A DNA stretch of 64,000 nt. Origin: Flavobacteriales bacterium. GTDB taxonomy: Bacteria > Bacteroidota > Bacteroidia > Flavobacteriales_E > Vicingaceae. Shown one piece after another: positions 36,038 to 44,834 of this stretch. The notes beneath the pieces are model-generated. The model made no database searches. It saw only the letters and a program-made list of their open reading frames with translations, and was not told where the DNA came from. Made by a program: the position numbers and the translations under genes. Every line of letters begins with the position of its first letter. The stretch's first letter is position 1. Where the stretch lies: contig CAJPFH010000062.1 in NCBI GenBank assembly GCA_905339165.1, positions 1-64,000 on the forward strand, given 5' to 3'.

Positions 36038-36478
36038 TTACTTCGAGGGCTGTTCCCGAATTTTTTGCAACAGGTGTTTTTTAAACTCTTCTCTTGATAA
36101 ATAGAGTTTGGCTACCTTTTTTACAGGCAACACACTCAGAAATTTTGAATTGTATTCGTTAAAAAGTTCAATTTCTTTTTGCTTGATGGTACCGTGATTG
36201 TCTATTAATTTTTGTAATTCAGAATCCGATAATTTATTAATTTCCTCTATCGAAATAACAGAAAAATCTCGGTAGGTGGTTTTTAGCGTTTTTTGTTTGC
36301 TTTCGTATTCGTTAAAAATGGGCCAAAATTTTTCCGATTCCTGAGGGGTAAGCCCTACGTATTTCGTTATAAAGGCCACCTTCATAGCTTCAATTTCTTC
36401 TTTGGTAGTGCTTTTTTGGGCAAATGAAAATGCCGATAATAGCAACATGGCAGGCAATATAAATTTATATGCTTTCAT
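36038..36478 (-). CDS. Spy/CpxP-like periplasmic protein of an ECF sigma operon
   Basis: 146 residues with a signal peptide (1-20, ending FSFAQ). The mature part is all helical and charged. The segment KYVGLTPQESEKFWPIFNEYE resembles the LTxxQxxKFWPxYNEY pattern of Bacteroidota proteins often labelled 'sensor of ECF-type sigma factor' and related to Spy/CpxP chaperones. Its ATG overlaps the stop of the membrane protein upstream by one base (TAATG), which implies coupling. It probably works in the periplasm as the stress-sensing or chaperone arm of the sigma/anti-sigma pair. Confidence 0.75.
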   Translation of the reverse strand: MKAYKFILPAMLLLSAFSFAQKSTTKEEIEAMKVAFITKYVGLTPQESEKFWPIFNEYESKQKTLKTTYRDFSVISIEEINKLSDSELQKLIDNHGTIKQKEIELFNEYNSKFLSVLPVKKVAKLYLSREEFKKHLLQKIREQPSK

Positions 36479-36921
36479 TATTTCAACTCCTCCATAATTA
36501 AATTTATATCGGTATCGTTATGGAGCAGGTAATCCATTAAGTAATCGTTATCCGATGCTTTGTTTTCTTCATTTTCGGTTAAAAATGAAACCAGCATATC
36601 TTCATCGAAGGAGCTGTATTTTTCTTCAATTACATAATCCGAAACAGAGAGTTTCGAATCGTTGTAATGAGTTGAAATGATGGGGAAGAATATTACAAAA
36701 AAGGCAATAATGCAACCTAAAGAAACGGTATAAATGGTTTCTTTTTTTAGGAAGAAATGAATCCATGGGGAGGTTTCTCTCTTTTCTGTAATTTTGTTGG
36801 CAATGCTTATGGGTAGTGTATCGAAATAGTTCTCAGGAACTCTAAATGGATTCTCCTTACCGACAGAATAAAGCATTTGAGGCGTGGAATCAATATTTTC
36901 TATGGCATTCGTTTTTTTCAT
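36478..36921 (-). CDS. Single-span membrane protein, probable anti-sigma factor
   Basis: 147 residues with one transmembrane helix at about 62-82 and an N-terminal cytoplasmic part containing PFRVPENYFDTLPISIANKI, a motif seen in Bacteroidota membrane proteins encoded after ECF sigma genes. The C-terminal periplasmic part is acidic. No zinc-finger anti-sigma motif is present. The anti-sigma role is inferred from position, 39 bases downstream of the sigma gene, and topology. Confidence 0.65.
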   Translation of the reverse strand: MKKTNAIENIDSTPQMLYSVGKENPFRVPENYFDTLPISIANKITEKRETSPWIHFFLKKETIYTVSLGCIIAFFVIFFPIISTHYNDSKLSVSDYVIEEKYSSFDEDMLVSFLTENEENKASDNDYLMDYLLHNDTDINLIMEELK

Positions 36922-36960
36922 AACACTCGTTTTGGTTCGACATTTATTTATTGAAATGGT

Positions 36961-37509
36961 TTAATGGGTTTTTAAATATTCTTCTATTTTTTTTACAGCA
37001 ATATGGTACGATGCTTTAAGAGCTCCTACAGAAGTATTTAAAATAGTACTCATGTCTTCGTATTTCATTTCTTCAAAGTATTTGAGATTAAAAACAATTC
37101 GTTGCTTTTCGGGTAGTTGTAACAAGGCCTTTTGTAATTTTTTTTGTATGACGTTACCCGAAAAGTAGGCATCGGCTTCTAATTTGTTGCTTAATTCGCG
37201 TTCTACATCAATTAAAGGAAGCAATAAAACTTTTCTTTTTTTATTTAGAAAATTAATGCTTTCATTGGTGGCAATACGGTAAAGCCAAGTGTACAATTGT
37301 GCTTCTTGTTTAAATGTTTCTAGCCCCTTCCATGCTTTAATAAAGGTGTTTTGGGTTACATCATTGGCATCATCGTGGTCTATTACCATTCTTCGTATGT
37401 GCCAATATATTTTTTGCTGGTATTTTTTTACAATCAGATTGAAGGCATAGTTTTGCGAGTTTTCATCGCTAAACATTGAGAGTAGTTCGGAGTCTTCCAA
37501 ATGCAGCAT
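36961..37509 (-). CDS. ECF-type RNA polymerase sigma factor
   Basis: 182 residues. Region 2 (about 20-90) has DVTQNTFIKAWKGLETF and WLYRIATNESINFLNKKR; region 4 (about 125-180) has LPEKQRIVFNLKYFEEMKYEDM and the helix-turn-helix. This is a standard group 4 sigma factor, first gene of a three-gene operon with a membrane protein and a CpxP-like protein, so it most likely answers an envelope signal. The 102 bases upstream carry no certain promoter. Confidence 0.93.
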   Translation of the reverse strand: MLHLEDSELLSMFSDENSQNYAFNLIVKKYQQKIYWHIRRMVIDHDDANDVTQNTFIKAWKGLETFKQEAQLYTWLYRIATNESINFLNKKRKVLLLPLIDVERELSNKLEADAYFSGNVIQKKLQKALLQLPEKQRIVFNLKYFEEMKYEDMSTILNTSVGALKASYHIAVKKIEEYLKTH

Positions 37510-37611
37510 CAGGCTATAAATCTATGCATTTTTGTGTCAACTAAATGCACGTGTTTTAAAATTTAAACAAGTTAGACTTCTGCTGCTACAGATAGTTTAA
37601 TGTAGTGTGCA

Positions 37612-38388
37612 CTAAATTTCTACACTTCCCTTAAAAACACATTGAGCCGGACCTATTAACCAAATATCAGAAAAATCTTGTTGGCTTTTTTGGGTAAACT
37701 TAACACGAAGTTTTCCGCCTAAAGTTTCAATAGCTGTCGATTTATTTTTTAAAGAAAAGTGTATAGAGGCTGCAATAGCGGTGGCTGTTACGCCCGTACC
37801 ACATGATAGAGTTTCGTTCTCTACGCCTCTTTCGTAGGTTCTTACAAAAAGAGTACGGTTTTTAAGTGTTGCAAAATTTACGTTAGTGCCGTTTTTTTTA
37901 AATCTTTTATTGTAGCGAATTTTTTGGCCTTCTTCCGGCACATTTATTTTTTTTACATCGTTGGCAAATACGATGTAGTGAGGAGAACCGGTATTTAAAA
38001 AGTAAAAATTATTGCCATTTTCCACATAGTTTACATTTTTCATTTTAAGGGCAATGGTGTTGTTGCGAATGGTGGCTTCGTGTTCACCATCGGTAGATAA
38101 AAAGTGAGTTTTGTTCTTAATAATTCCTAAAAATCTGGCAAAATGAACGGCACAGCGGCTTCCATTTCCGCAAAAACTTTTACTGCCATCGGCATTAAAA
38201 TATACCATATGGAAATCATATTCTTTACTATTTTCTATAAGGATAAGCCCATCGGCTCCTATACCAAACCTGCGGTTACAAAGTTTTTTAATGGTTGCTG
38301 CATTTTTTTTTTGAAAAATATTTTTGCGATTGTCAATCACTATAAAATCATTTCCGGTACCTTGGTATTTATAAAATTCGAGTTGCAT
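37612..38388 (-). CDS. dapF: Diaminopimelate epimerase
   Basis: 258 residues. The two catalytic cysteines are Cys73 (CGNGSRC) and Cys196 (LSCGTGVTA), each in its conserved motif. Converts LL- to meso-diaminopimelate for lysine and peptidoglycan. The gene starts 8 bases after the DEAD-box helicase stop, so it is in that operon. Confidence 0.96.
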   Translation of the reverse strand: MQLEFYKYQGTGNDFIVIDNRKNIFQKKNAATIKKLCNRRFGIGADGLILIENSKEYDFHMVYFNADGSKSFCGNGSRCAVHFARFLGIIKNKTHFLSTDGEHEATIRNNTIALKMKNVNYVENGNNFYFLNTGSPHYIVFANDVKKINVPEEGQKIRYNKRFKKNGTNVNFATLKNRTLFVRTYERGVENETLSCGTGVTATAIAASIHFSLKNKSTAIETLGGKLRVKFTQKSQQDFSDIWLIGPAQCVFKGSVEI

Positions 38389-38396
38389 GAATGCTG

Positions 38397-39605
38397 TTAT
38401 TTTTTTCTGAATTTTTTCTTGAATTTATCGTTTCTAAAATTTGTTTTTCTCTTTAACTCGGGTTGATAAAGAGGGCTGCTTCCTAGGTATTCAGGGGTTG
38501 GAACTTTTGAAATTTCTTTACCTATTAAGTTCTCTATTCGGAAAAATTTGGGTTGGTCGGCCTCGTTTACAAAAGTAATGGCTGTTCCTGTGCTCTCTGC
38601 CCTAGCTGTTCTGCCAATGCGGTGTATGTAATCCTCGGGGTCGGGCGGCACATCAAAATTTATCACTAAATCTATTCCTACCACATCAATGCCTCTTGAA
38701 ATTACATCGGTTGCAACCAAAGTGCTTATTTTTTTGTTTTTAAATTGCCTCATCAGTTCTTCGCGTTCCGGTTGTTCTAAGTCGGAATGAAAGGCGTAAC
38801 AGGGAATTCCTTCTCGCTTAAGGGTTCTGTCTAATTCTTTTACTTTTTCTTTGGTTGAGGCAAAAATAATAATGCTGTTGTATTGCTTGTTTTTAAGGAG
38901 GTGTGTTGCTAAAGCCACTTTTTGTGAATCATAAACCAAATAGGCTTGTTGCAAAATTCCTTCGGCCGGTTTGGAAATAGCAATATTTATTTCAAACGGG
39001 TTTTTTAATATGGTTTTAGCAAGCGTTCTTATTTTAGGAGGCATGGTGGCCGAAAAGAGGAGGGTTTGCCTATTTTCAGGTAAATAGGAAACAATGCGCA
39101 TTATATCATCATTAAATCCCATGTCTAACATTCGGTCGGCTTCATCTAGTACCAGATGTTTTATATTTTTAAGATTTATTTGGGCCGAGGTAAGCAGTGC
39201 TATTAATCTGCCGGGTGTGGCAATAATAATTTCTACCCCTTGTTGTATGGCTTTTTTTTGTTGATCCCATGCAGCTCCATCGCCTCCTCCGTATAGTGCA
39301 ATAGAACTTACCCCTGTAAAATATGCCAAGGCCTCTACCTGTTGGTCTATTTGCTGAGCTAATTCTCTGGTAGGAGCTATTACAAGCATATTGGTTCCGC
39401 TAATATTATGTTCTAAAATTTTATGAATTACCGGAAGAAGATAAGCTGCGGTTTTTCCTGTGCCGGTTTGAGCACAAGCAATTAAATCTTTTCCTTCTAT
39501 AATTATAGGAATGGCTTTTTCTTGAATGGGGGTAGCTTGTTCAAAATGCATGGCACTAATACCTTCAAATAAACTAGGGTGGAAAGAAAAATCGGAAAAA
39601 TTCAT
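38397..39605 (-). CDS. DEAD-box RNA helicase (RhlE-like)
   Basis: 402 residues from the ATG at 39605 (MNFSDFSFHP); the longer frame to 39659 is unlikely because typical helicases start with this Q-motif lead-in. Motifs: GFxx-type Q motif region with ATPIQEKAIP, Walker A AQTGTGKT (about 44-51), DEAD (about 152-155), SAT, and HRIGRTAR in the C-terminal lobe. A short basic tail (FRNDKFKKKFRKK) follows, as in RhlE proteins that bind RNA. Acts in ribosome assembly or mRNA turnover, especially in the cold. Co-transcribed with dapF. Confidence 0.93.
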   Translation of the reverse strand: MNFSDFSFHPSLFEGISAMHFEQATPIQEKAIPIIIEGKDLIACAQTGTGKTAAYLLPVIHKILEHNISGTNMLVIAPTRELAQQIDQQVEALAYFTGVSSIALYGGGDGAAWDQQKKAIQQGVEIIIATPGRLIALLTSAQINLKNIKHLVLDEADRMLDMGFNDDIMRIVSYLPENRQTLLFSATMPPKIRTLAKTILKNPFEINIAISKPAEGILQQAYLVYDSQKVALATHLLKNKQYNSIIIFASTKEKVKELDRTLKREGIPCYAFHSDLEQPEREELMRQFKNKKISTLVATDVISRGIDVVGIDLVINFDVPPDPEDYIHRIGRTARAESTGTAITFVNEADQPKFFRIENLIGKEISKVPTPEYLGSSPLYQPELKRKTNFRNDKFKKKFRKK

Positions 39606-39676
39606 AGTGTATATACTTGGGAATAGGGCTAAATTACTTATAAAGGTAGAGCCATACAAGTTAGGAAAATAAATAA

Positions 39677-39711
39677 GCGAAACTAAAACACTTTAGGTGT
39701 TTTAGTTTCGC
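39677..39711 (-). terminator. Long perfect hairpin terminator after the C1 peptidase gene
   Basis: A 15-bp perfect stem, GCGAAACTAAAACAC (39677-39691) with its complement (39697-39711), and a 5-base loop. It lies 14 bases past the stop of the leftward C1 peptidase gene, and read leftward is followed by a moderately T-rich stretch. The stem is longer than other terminators of the window. Confidence 0.75.
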
Positions 39712-39725
39712 AGAAAAATTTAGAG

Positions 39726-40919
39726 TTATTTTATTCCAAGTTTCTTCTTGATGTCTGCAGGAAGTGCGTTTTTATGAAGATAAATGTTGATTGTTTTATA
39801 TCTTACATAGGCTTCTGAAGCAAAGAAATATCCTTTATTGTCGTTGGCTTCCCCCCATGAATTTTTAATCATGTAATATTTTTTACCGTTTTGGTCTTTT
39901 ACTATGCCGGTTGCGTGCATCCCGTGGTCATCGGTAGTAGATAAATTGTCAAAAGCTTCTTGGCGAAGGGCTTGTGTAATTTCTTTTTCCTCAACAGGTG
40001 CGTCAAAGGCCGAACTTTTTTTCTCGGCTCCGGCATCGCTGTAATGAGAGTTATCTCTACCTCTCACATCGATGGTACTTTCGTCTTTTGGCACAATGGC
40101 TAAACCTTGTTTAAAGGCAAAACCTTTTTCCGAAACATCGGCTGCCCAAGCAAAGGTAAAACCGTTGTTTATGGCGTATTCCATTACCTGCATCATCTCA
40201 TCGAGAGGGAGGTTGTACGAGGTTTCCATTACCCAATTATCGGGTACTTCAATGGCAAACGATTTGTAAAAAGGGTGATGTGTGAAAGAGGTAATGGAAA
40301 CATAATCATCCATATTTAAGCCAAGATTTTGAGTAAAGGATTGTGGTGTATATTTTTTATTTTGGTAGGTAAATTCAGCGGGCATTTTACCTAAATAAGC
40401 ATCGAGGGTTCCTTTGTAGGCTTCTTTCCATGAAGGAGAAAGTTTTCCGGCCGGTTTTTTTACGGCTACATCTGCCATTGCTTTTAAAATAGCGTCTAAT
40501 TCTGAATGTTGATGTTTTTCTTCACCATAGTTTAAACCCTTATAAGCTTCTTCGGGAACTATCCCATATTTTCTAATTACGTACGGAATATCATGAAAAG
40601 CCCCGCCAGGTCCAAAGTTATAATTTCCGTACATGCGTACGTATTTTTCTGCTTTATCGTTATAGGCATGGTAAACTACAAACATTTCCGATAAATCGTG
40701 TTTTCCTTTTCCTGTTCGAATCAGTTCTGACTCAAAAAATGATAGGGCAGAGAAACTCCAGCATGTACCACTCTTGCATTGGTCTTTTACATCGGTAGAT
40801 TCTAGTTTCTTTATAACCTTAAAATGGTATCCACCATCTTTTTTGTTTCGTAAGGTGTCTTGTGCATTCAGATGAATGATACATAAAATTCCAACGGCTA
40901 ATCCAATAATCTTTCTCAT
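39726..40919 (-). CDS. Papain-like C1 peptidase (bleomycin hydrolase/PepC type), secreted
   Basis: 397 residues from the ATG at 40919; a frame open to 41033 would add 38 residues and run over the divergent promoter. Signal peptide 1-20 (ending LNAQ). Catalytic Cys53 in QCKSGTCWSFSA, histidine in DDHGMHATGIV and asparagine in IKNSWGE are all present. The large insert between Cys and His is typical of the PepC/bleomycin hydrolase branch. It should act as a periplasmic or exported aminopeptidase. -7 element at 40941-40948. Confidence 0.92.
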   Translation of the reverse strand: MRKIIGLAVGILCIIHLNAQDTLRNKKDGGYHFKVIKKLESTDVKDQCKSGTCWSFSALSFFESELIRTGKGKHDLSEMFVVYHAYNDKAEKYVRMYGNYNFGPGGAFHDIPYVIRKYGIVPEEAYKGLNYGEEKHQHSELDAILKAMADVAVKKPAGKLSPSWKEAYKGTLDAYLGKMPAEFTYQNKKYTPQSFTQNLGLNMDDYVSITSFTHHPFYKSFAIEVPDNWVMETSYNLPLDEMMQVMEYAINNGFTFAWAADVSEKGFAFKQGLAIVPKDESTIDVRGRDNSHYSDAGAEKKSSAFDAPVEEKEITQALRQEAFDNLSTTDDHGMHATGIVKDQNGKKYYMIKNSWGEANDNKGYFFASEAYVRYKTINIYLHKNALPADIKKKLGIK

Positions 40920-40940
40920 ATTTAAAAGTTTTATAAGGGT

Positions 40941-40948
40941 CAAAAGTA
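40941..40948 (-). promoter_or_regulatory. Candidate -7 promoter element for the C1 peptidase
   Basis: Minus strand TACTTTTG, a full TAnnTTTG match, ending 21 bases before the ATG at 40919, which supports this start. Confidence 0.5.
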
Positions 40949-40987
40949 TCGTTTTTATTGGTAATCGAAAAATTATATGCAATATTG

Positions 40988-41016
40988 TTGCAAATAATTT
41001 TTTTTGTATAGATTTG
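40988..41016 (+). promoter_or_regulatory. Promoter of the TonB receptor/DUF4625 operon
   Basis: TTG (40988-40990), 18 bases, then TAGATTTG (41009-41016): both boxes at normal spacing, the clearest promoter of the window. It fits either the ATG at 41028 or the TTG at 41070. Confidence 0.65.
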
Positions 41017-41069
41017 TTCAATAAAAGATGCAAGAAATTTTTACAGTTTTTTTTGGTTATGAGGGGAGT

Positions 41070-43454
41070 TTGAAAAAACTCCTCCTTGTTTTTCTCTACC
41101 TATTAATGCTGGAATCGGGGGTAATTATAGCACAAACTTATAATATTAGTGGAGTTGTAGTAGATACAGCAGATAATCCAATAAACGGAGTGAGTATTTA
41201 TTTACACGAAACAAAATCGGGAGCAATAACCAATAATGAAGGAAAGTTTGAAATTAAAAATGTGAAAAGTGGTGCCTATCATTTGCATATTAAGCATTTA
41301 GGGTATGAAAGTCTTTCTAAAAACATAAAAGTGGCAAATGCCGATGTAGAAATTGATTTTCATTTGAAATCTGCCACTTTTGAATTTGAGCAGGTGTTGG
41401 TAGAATCGGATATGATGAGAACAGGAAAAGCGGAGCAAACTCAAACCATAGATGTTGTAAACGATGATTATTTGTTAAAATCTTTGGGAGTTAATTTAAT
41501 GCAATCATTAGAAAAAATATCTGGTGTTACATTCATTTCGGCAGGTACCGGAGTGGCAAAACCAATGATTCGGGGTATGGGATTTAATAGAATGGTTACG
41601 GTAGATAATGGCATAGTTCAAGATGGGCAGCAGTGGGGGAGTGACCATGGATTGGAAATAGATCAGTTTGGTATTGGCCGAGTGGAAATACTAAAAGGCC
41701 CAGCTTCGTTGGTGTATGGTTCGGATGCTATGGGAGGTTTGCTAAATCTAAAGCCTATGCCTATTCCCACACAAGGTAAAATGGCCGGATCGCTTGTTAC
41801 TTCAGGGCAGAATAATACGAATCTTTTCGCAACCTCTCTTATGCTGGAGGCAAATAAAAACGGGTTGTTTTTTAGAACCAGAGCTTCTTTTAGAGAGTAT
41901 GCCGATTATAAAGTTCCTGCCGACTCTTTTTCTTACAATCGTTATGTATTGCCACTATACAATAACCGATTAAAAAATACTGCCGGAAAAGAAGAGGCAT
42001 TTTCTTTTACAGGTGGCATAAATAAAAGCTGGGGAGTAACACAGCTAACAGTTTCTGCCTTTAGACAGTGGGTGGGCTTTTTTCCTGGAGCACATGGTAG
42101 GCCAAACATTAATCAGCTGCAGAACGATGGAAATAATAGAAATATAGAATACCCATATCAATATGTAGAACATTTTAAAATTAGTTCGAACACTAGCGTG
42201 CTTTTTAAAAAAAATTGGTTAGAAATTGATTTGGGGGTGCAGCAAAATGTAAGAAAAGAAAAAGAAGAATTACATTCCGGAGTTTATTTGCCAAGTTATA
42301 AAACAATCGATGAAGTTTTAAAACTGGTTTTACAAGTAGCTTCGGCAACTTTTAAATATCATTTAAACAGGAATGAAAAATGGCAACATGTTTTTGGGTT
42401 ATCGCTAAAAAGAAAAGAAAATAAAATAGGAGGGTATAATTTCTTAATCCCGGCATTTTCTGTAAACGAAGGAGGCCTTTTTATTTTTAGCGAATACAGG
42501 AAAAGCGAAAAATTAACCTTTAGTGGAGGTGTTCGTGCCGATGGTGGAGTAACCAATGTTTCCGGGTACATAGATACCATATATAACCAAGAGTTGTTAC
42601 CTATTTTATTTAGAATGCGTTCAACACCATTTAATCGTAGTTATTCTACTCTATCAGGTTCCTTCGGATTTTCTTGGGTTCTTAATTCCAAGTTAAATAT
42701 TAAGTATAATGTGGGTACTAGTTTCCGTTACCCAACGGTGGCAGAACTTGCTTCTAACGGTTTGCACCATGGTGCTTTTAGGTACGAAAAAGGAAATGCG
42801 AATCTTAAGGCTGAAAGAGGCTACCAAACAGACTTGAATGTTACCTTTCAGAAAAAACAGGTAATGTTTAGAATAACCCCTTTTTTTAATTATTTTACCC
42901 ATTACATTTATTTAACACCAAGTGGAAAGTATACAACCTCAGCCGAGGGGGGAGGGCAAATTTATAACTACAAGCAAAGTAACGTGTTTTTTACAGGTTA
43001 TGAAACCGATGTAGATGTGCATATTCATCATCGGTGGCACTTAGGGTTTATACACGACTTCGTATATAATTATAATTTTTCTACAACACTACCCTTGCCT
43101 TTTTCCGTACCTTCTTCTGTTACATTCGAAAAGGAATATACTGTAGTAAAAGAACATAAAAGATTTTCTAATGTGTATGTAGGCATAGATTCTCGTTATG
43201 TTTTTGCACAACATAGAGTAGAACGTAATGAAAAAAACACACCACAATATCTTTTATTTAATTTTTCTATGGGCTCTACTTTATTAATAGGTAAACAAGA
43301 AGTAATTTTTGTTTTTCAGGTAAGAAATTTATTGAATCAAAAATATTTTAATCATTTAAGTGTTTATCGTCCGTTAAATTTGCCTGAGCCAGGACGAAAC
43401 ATTACCGTTTCACTTAAGATACCATTTACTATTATTAATTCTAAACCTCAATAA
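41070..43454 (+). CDS. TonB-dependent receptor with CarboxypepD_reg domain
   Basis: 794 residues from the TTG at 41070, which gives a clean signal peptide (M-KKLLLVFLYLLMLESGVIIAQ); the ATG at 41028 would add 14 residues (808 total). Domains: signal peptide, CarboxypepD_reg-like beta-sandwich (about 25-110), plug (about 115-225), and a 22-stranded barrel with a C-terminal TonB-receptor end (VRNLLNQKYFNHLSVYRPLNLPEPGRN). Outer-membrane importer energised by TonB. There is no SusD partner, so it is a metal, cofactor or siderophore type rather than a glycan type. The DUF4625 lipoprotein begins 11 bases after the stop. Confidence 0.92.
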   Translation: MKKLLLVFLYLLMLESGVIIAQTYNISGVVVDTADNPINGVSIYLHETKSGAITNNEGKFEIKNVKSGAYHLHIKHLGYESLSKNIKVANADVEIDFHLKSATFEFEQVLVESDMMRTGKAEQTQTIDVVNDDYLLKSLGVNLMQSLEKISGVTFISAGTGVAKPMIRGMGFNRMVTVDNGIVQDGQQWGSDHGLEIDQFGIGRVEILKGPASLVYGSDAMGGLLNLKPMPIPTQGKMAGSLVTSGQNNTNLFATSLMLEANKNGLFFRTRASFREYADYKVPADSFSYNRYVLPLYNNRLKNTAGKEEAFSFTGGINKSWGVTQLTVSAFRQWVGFFPGAHGRPNINQLQNDGNNRNIEYPYQYVEHFKISSNTSVLFKKNWLEIDLGVQQNVRKEKEELHSGVYLPSYKTIDEVLKLVLQVASATFKYHLNRNEKWQHVFGLSLKRKENKIGGYNFLIPAFSVNEGGLFIFSEYRKSEKLTFSGGVRADGGVTNVSGYIDTIYNQELLPILFRMRSTPFNRSYSTLSGSFGFSWVLNSKLNIKYNVGTSFRYPTVAELASNGLHHGAFRYEKGNANLKAERGYQTDLNVTFQKKQVMFRITPFFNYFTHYIYLTPSGKYTTSAEGGGQIYNYKQSNVFFTGYETDVDVHIHHRWHLGFIHDFVYNYNFSTTLPLPFSVPSSVTFEKEYTVVKEHKRFSNVYVGIDSRYVFAQHRVERNEKNTPQYLLFNFSMGSTLLIGKQEVIFVFQVRNLLNQKYFNHLSVYRPLNLPEPGRNITVSLKIPFTIINSKPQ

Positions 43455-43465
43455 AAACAATAACC

Positions 43466-43885
43466 ATGAAGAGAAAAACAATGGCTTCTATTTTTTTTAT
43501 GACTTTGCCTATTCTGATTTTATCTTGCAAAAAAGAAAAAGCCGACACTGAAAAGCCAGCCATTAAAATGAACTCACCTACAGAAGATGCGGAATACAAG
43601 GCAGGCGAAACCATTGTATTCAATGCTACTTTTACAGATAATATTGCATTGAGCGAGTACGACATAGATATACACAATGGGGCAGGGCACGGACATGGTA
43701 GAATGATGGGAGTGTGGGCAATCGAAATTTCCGGAGAGCTTTCGGGTATTATGCACATTATCAAAAAGGAAATTAACATTCCAAATGATGCCGATACTGG
43801 AACCTATCATATGATTGTAAATGCATTAGATAAAGCAGGAAATGAAGCGGAGTTTGAGGAAATAGACTTTAAGATAATTTTATAG
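43466..43885 (+). CDS. DUF4625 lipoprotein with His-rich loop
   Basis: 139 residues. Lipoprotein signal with lipobox ending LSC (Cys21), then an Ig-like beta-sandwich of the DUF4625 type (KPAIKMNSPTEDAEYKAGETIVF). Between strands lies IDIHNGAGHGHGRMMG, with three histidines and two methionines, a plausible metal-binding loop. Lies directly after the TonB receptor gene and presumably captures the same cargo, at the surface or in the periplasm. A metal such as zinc or copper is the simplest guess; it is not proven. Confidence 0.85.
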   Translation: MKRKTMASIFFMTLPILILSCKKEKADTEKPAIKMNSPTEDAEYKAGETIVFNATFTDNIALSEYDIDIHNGAGHGHGRMMGVWAIEISGELSGIMHIIKKEINIPNDADTGTYHMIVNALDKAGNEAEFEEIDFKIIL

Positions 43886-43895
43886 AGGATTAAAA

Positions 43896-44786
43896 TTATT
43901 TGTTGGGTTGTGGTGTTTTTTCGAGTTTGTAAAACTTATCTTTTATATTTTTTTCAAGTCGGGCATCATAATCCGAAATAAAAATCCATTTTCCTTTTTC
44001 CAGTTTAAATGCATCGAACGAACCATCTGGTACATGATAGGCTTTTACATCTTTTAAGCCACTGCTAATGGGTGAGAGATGATCGAAAATAATGCATCTT
44101 TCTTTTTCGTTGTAATTTAACGTAAAGTTGGCCTCGTCTGCATACTCAAAGAGATAGCGTTTTTGAGGTTTCTGTTTCGATTTAAAAATGGAGGCACCTA
44201 GTAATAACTCATTATTGTTGTTAAAATACAACACTTCAATAACTTTTCGGTTGGTAAGCAGGTTATTTCCGTCCCAACCTAACAGAGTATAGTAGGTTTG
44301 CTTGCCGTTTTTAACTTCAATCAGGTTATAATAATGAGCCCCAAACCATTGCGTGTTTTTTAAAGTTGAATTTTCTATATTTTTCAAGTTCGTTTTGTTA
44401 TCGGTAAGTTCAAAAACTTCTACTTTATTTTCCGTATTATTTTTTTTTACTACAAAAGCGTGGTAAGAAAAAGTGCCATCGGAATAAGGTATATGCCAGT
44501 TAAAAATACGAACTTGTTTATCGGTCGATGTAAAGCGGGCAATGGTTTTTAATTCGTCAAACGGGTAACTAAAAAATTTAGCATTGGTAAGTATAGATTG
44601 AATGTTGTTTTTAAACACCACATTTAATGAATCTTTTTCAGGGTCGGTTCCTTCTTTCAGAATTTGATGAGAGAGCTGTTGAAGTTCTATTAAAGACTGG
44701 GTATTTGGCGTTTCCTGCGAGAATAAAACAAAAGGGCAAAAAACACAAAAAAAGAGCACCCGATATGTTACGATTATTTTTTTCAT
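43896..44786 (-). CDS. Secreted protein of unknown function
   Basis: 296 residues with a signal peptide (about 1-24, ending LFSQ). The mature part is a beta-rich, Asn/Lys-rich domain with conserved-looking segments FNWHIPYSDGTFSYHAFVV, YYTLLGWDGN and RYLFEYADEANF. I recognise it only as a type often annotated hypothetical in Bacteroidota. Standalone; converges on the DUF4625 gene and lies downstream of the ferredoxin gene with a 48-base gap. Confidence 0.65.
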   Translation of the reverse strand: MKKIIVTYRVLFFCVFCPFVLFSQETPNTQSLIELQQLSHQILKEGTDPEKDSLNVVFKNNIQSILTNAKFFSYPFDELKTIARFTSTDKQVRIFNWHIPYSDGTFSYHAFVVKKNNTENKVEVFELTDNKTNLKNIENSTLKNTQWFGAHYYNLIEVKNGKQTYYTLLGWDGNNLLTNRKVIEVLYFNNNNELLLGASIFKSKQKPQKRYLFEYADEANFTLNYNEKERCIIFDHLSPISSGLKDVKAYHVPDGSFDAFKLEKGKWIFISDYDARLEKNIKDKFYKLEKTPQPNK

Positions 44787-44834
44787 AAGAGAAACATATC
44801 AATAAACGTGCAGAAAAGAAGGATATTGAATGTG

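Noticed and set aside
37513-37540. sigma70-like TTGACA-N16-TATAGC on the minus strand before the ECF sigma gene
   Set aside because: Its transcription start would fall at or inside the start codon at 37509, and the enterobacterial consensus is not the Bacteroidota one. It could be coincidence in AT-rich DNA.
43441-43779. Open frame of 112 residues antisense to the DUF4625 gene
   Set aside because: Hydrophobic by antisense bias only; the sense protein is well supported.
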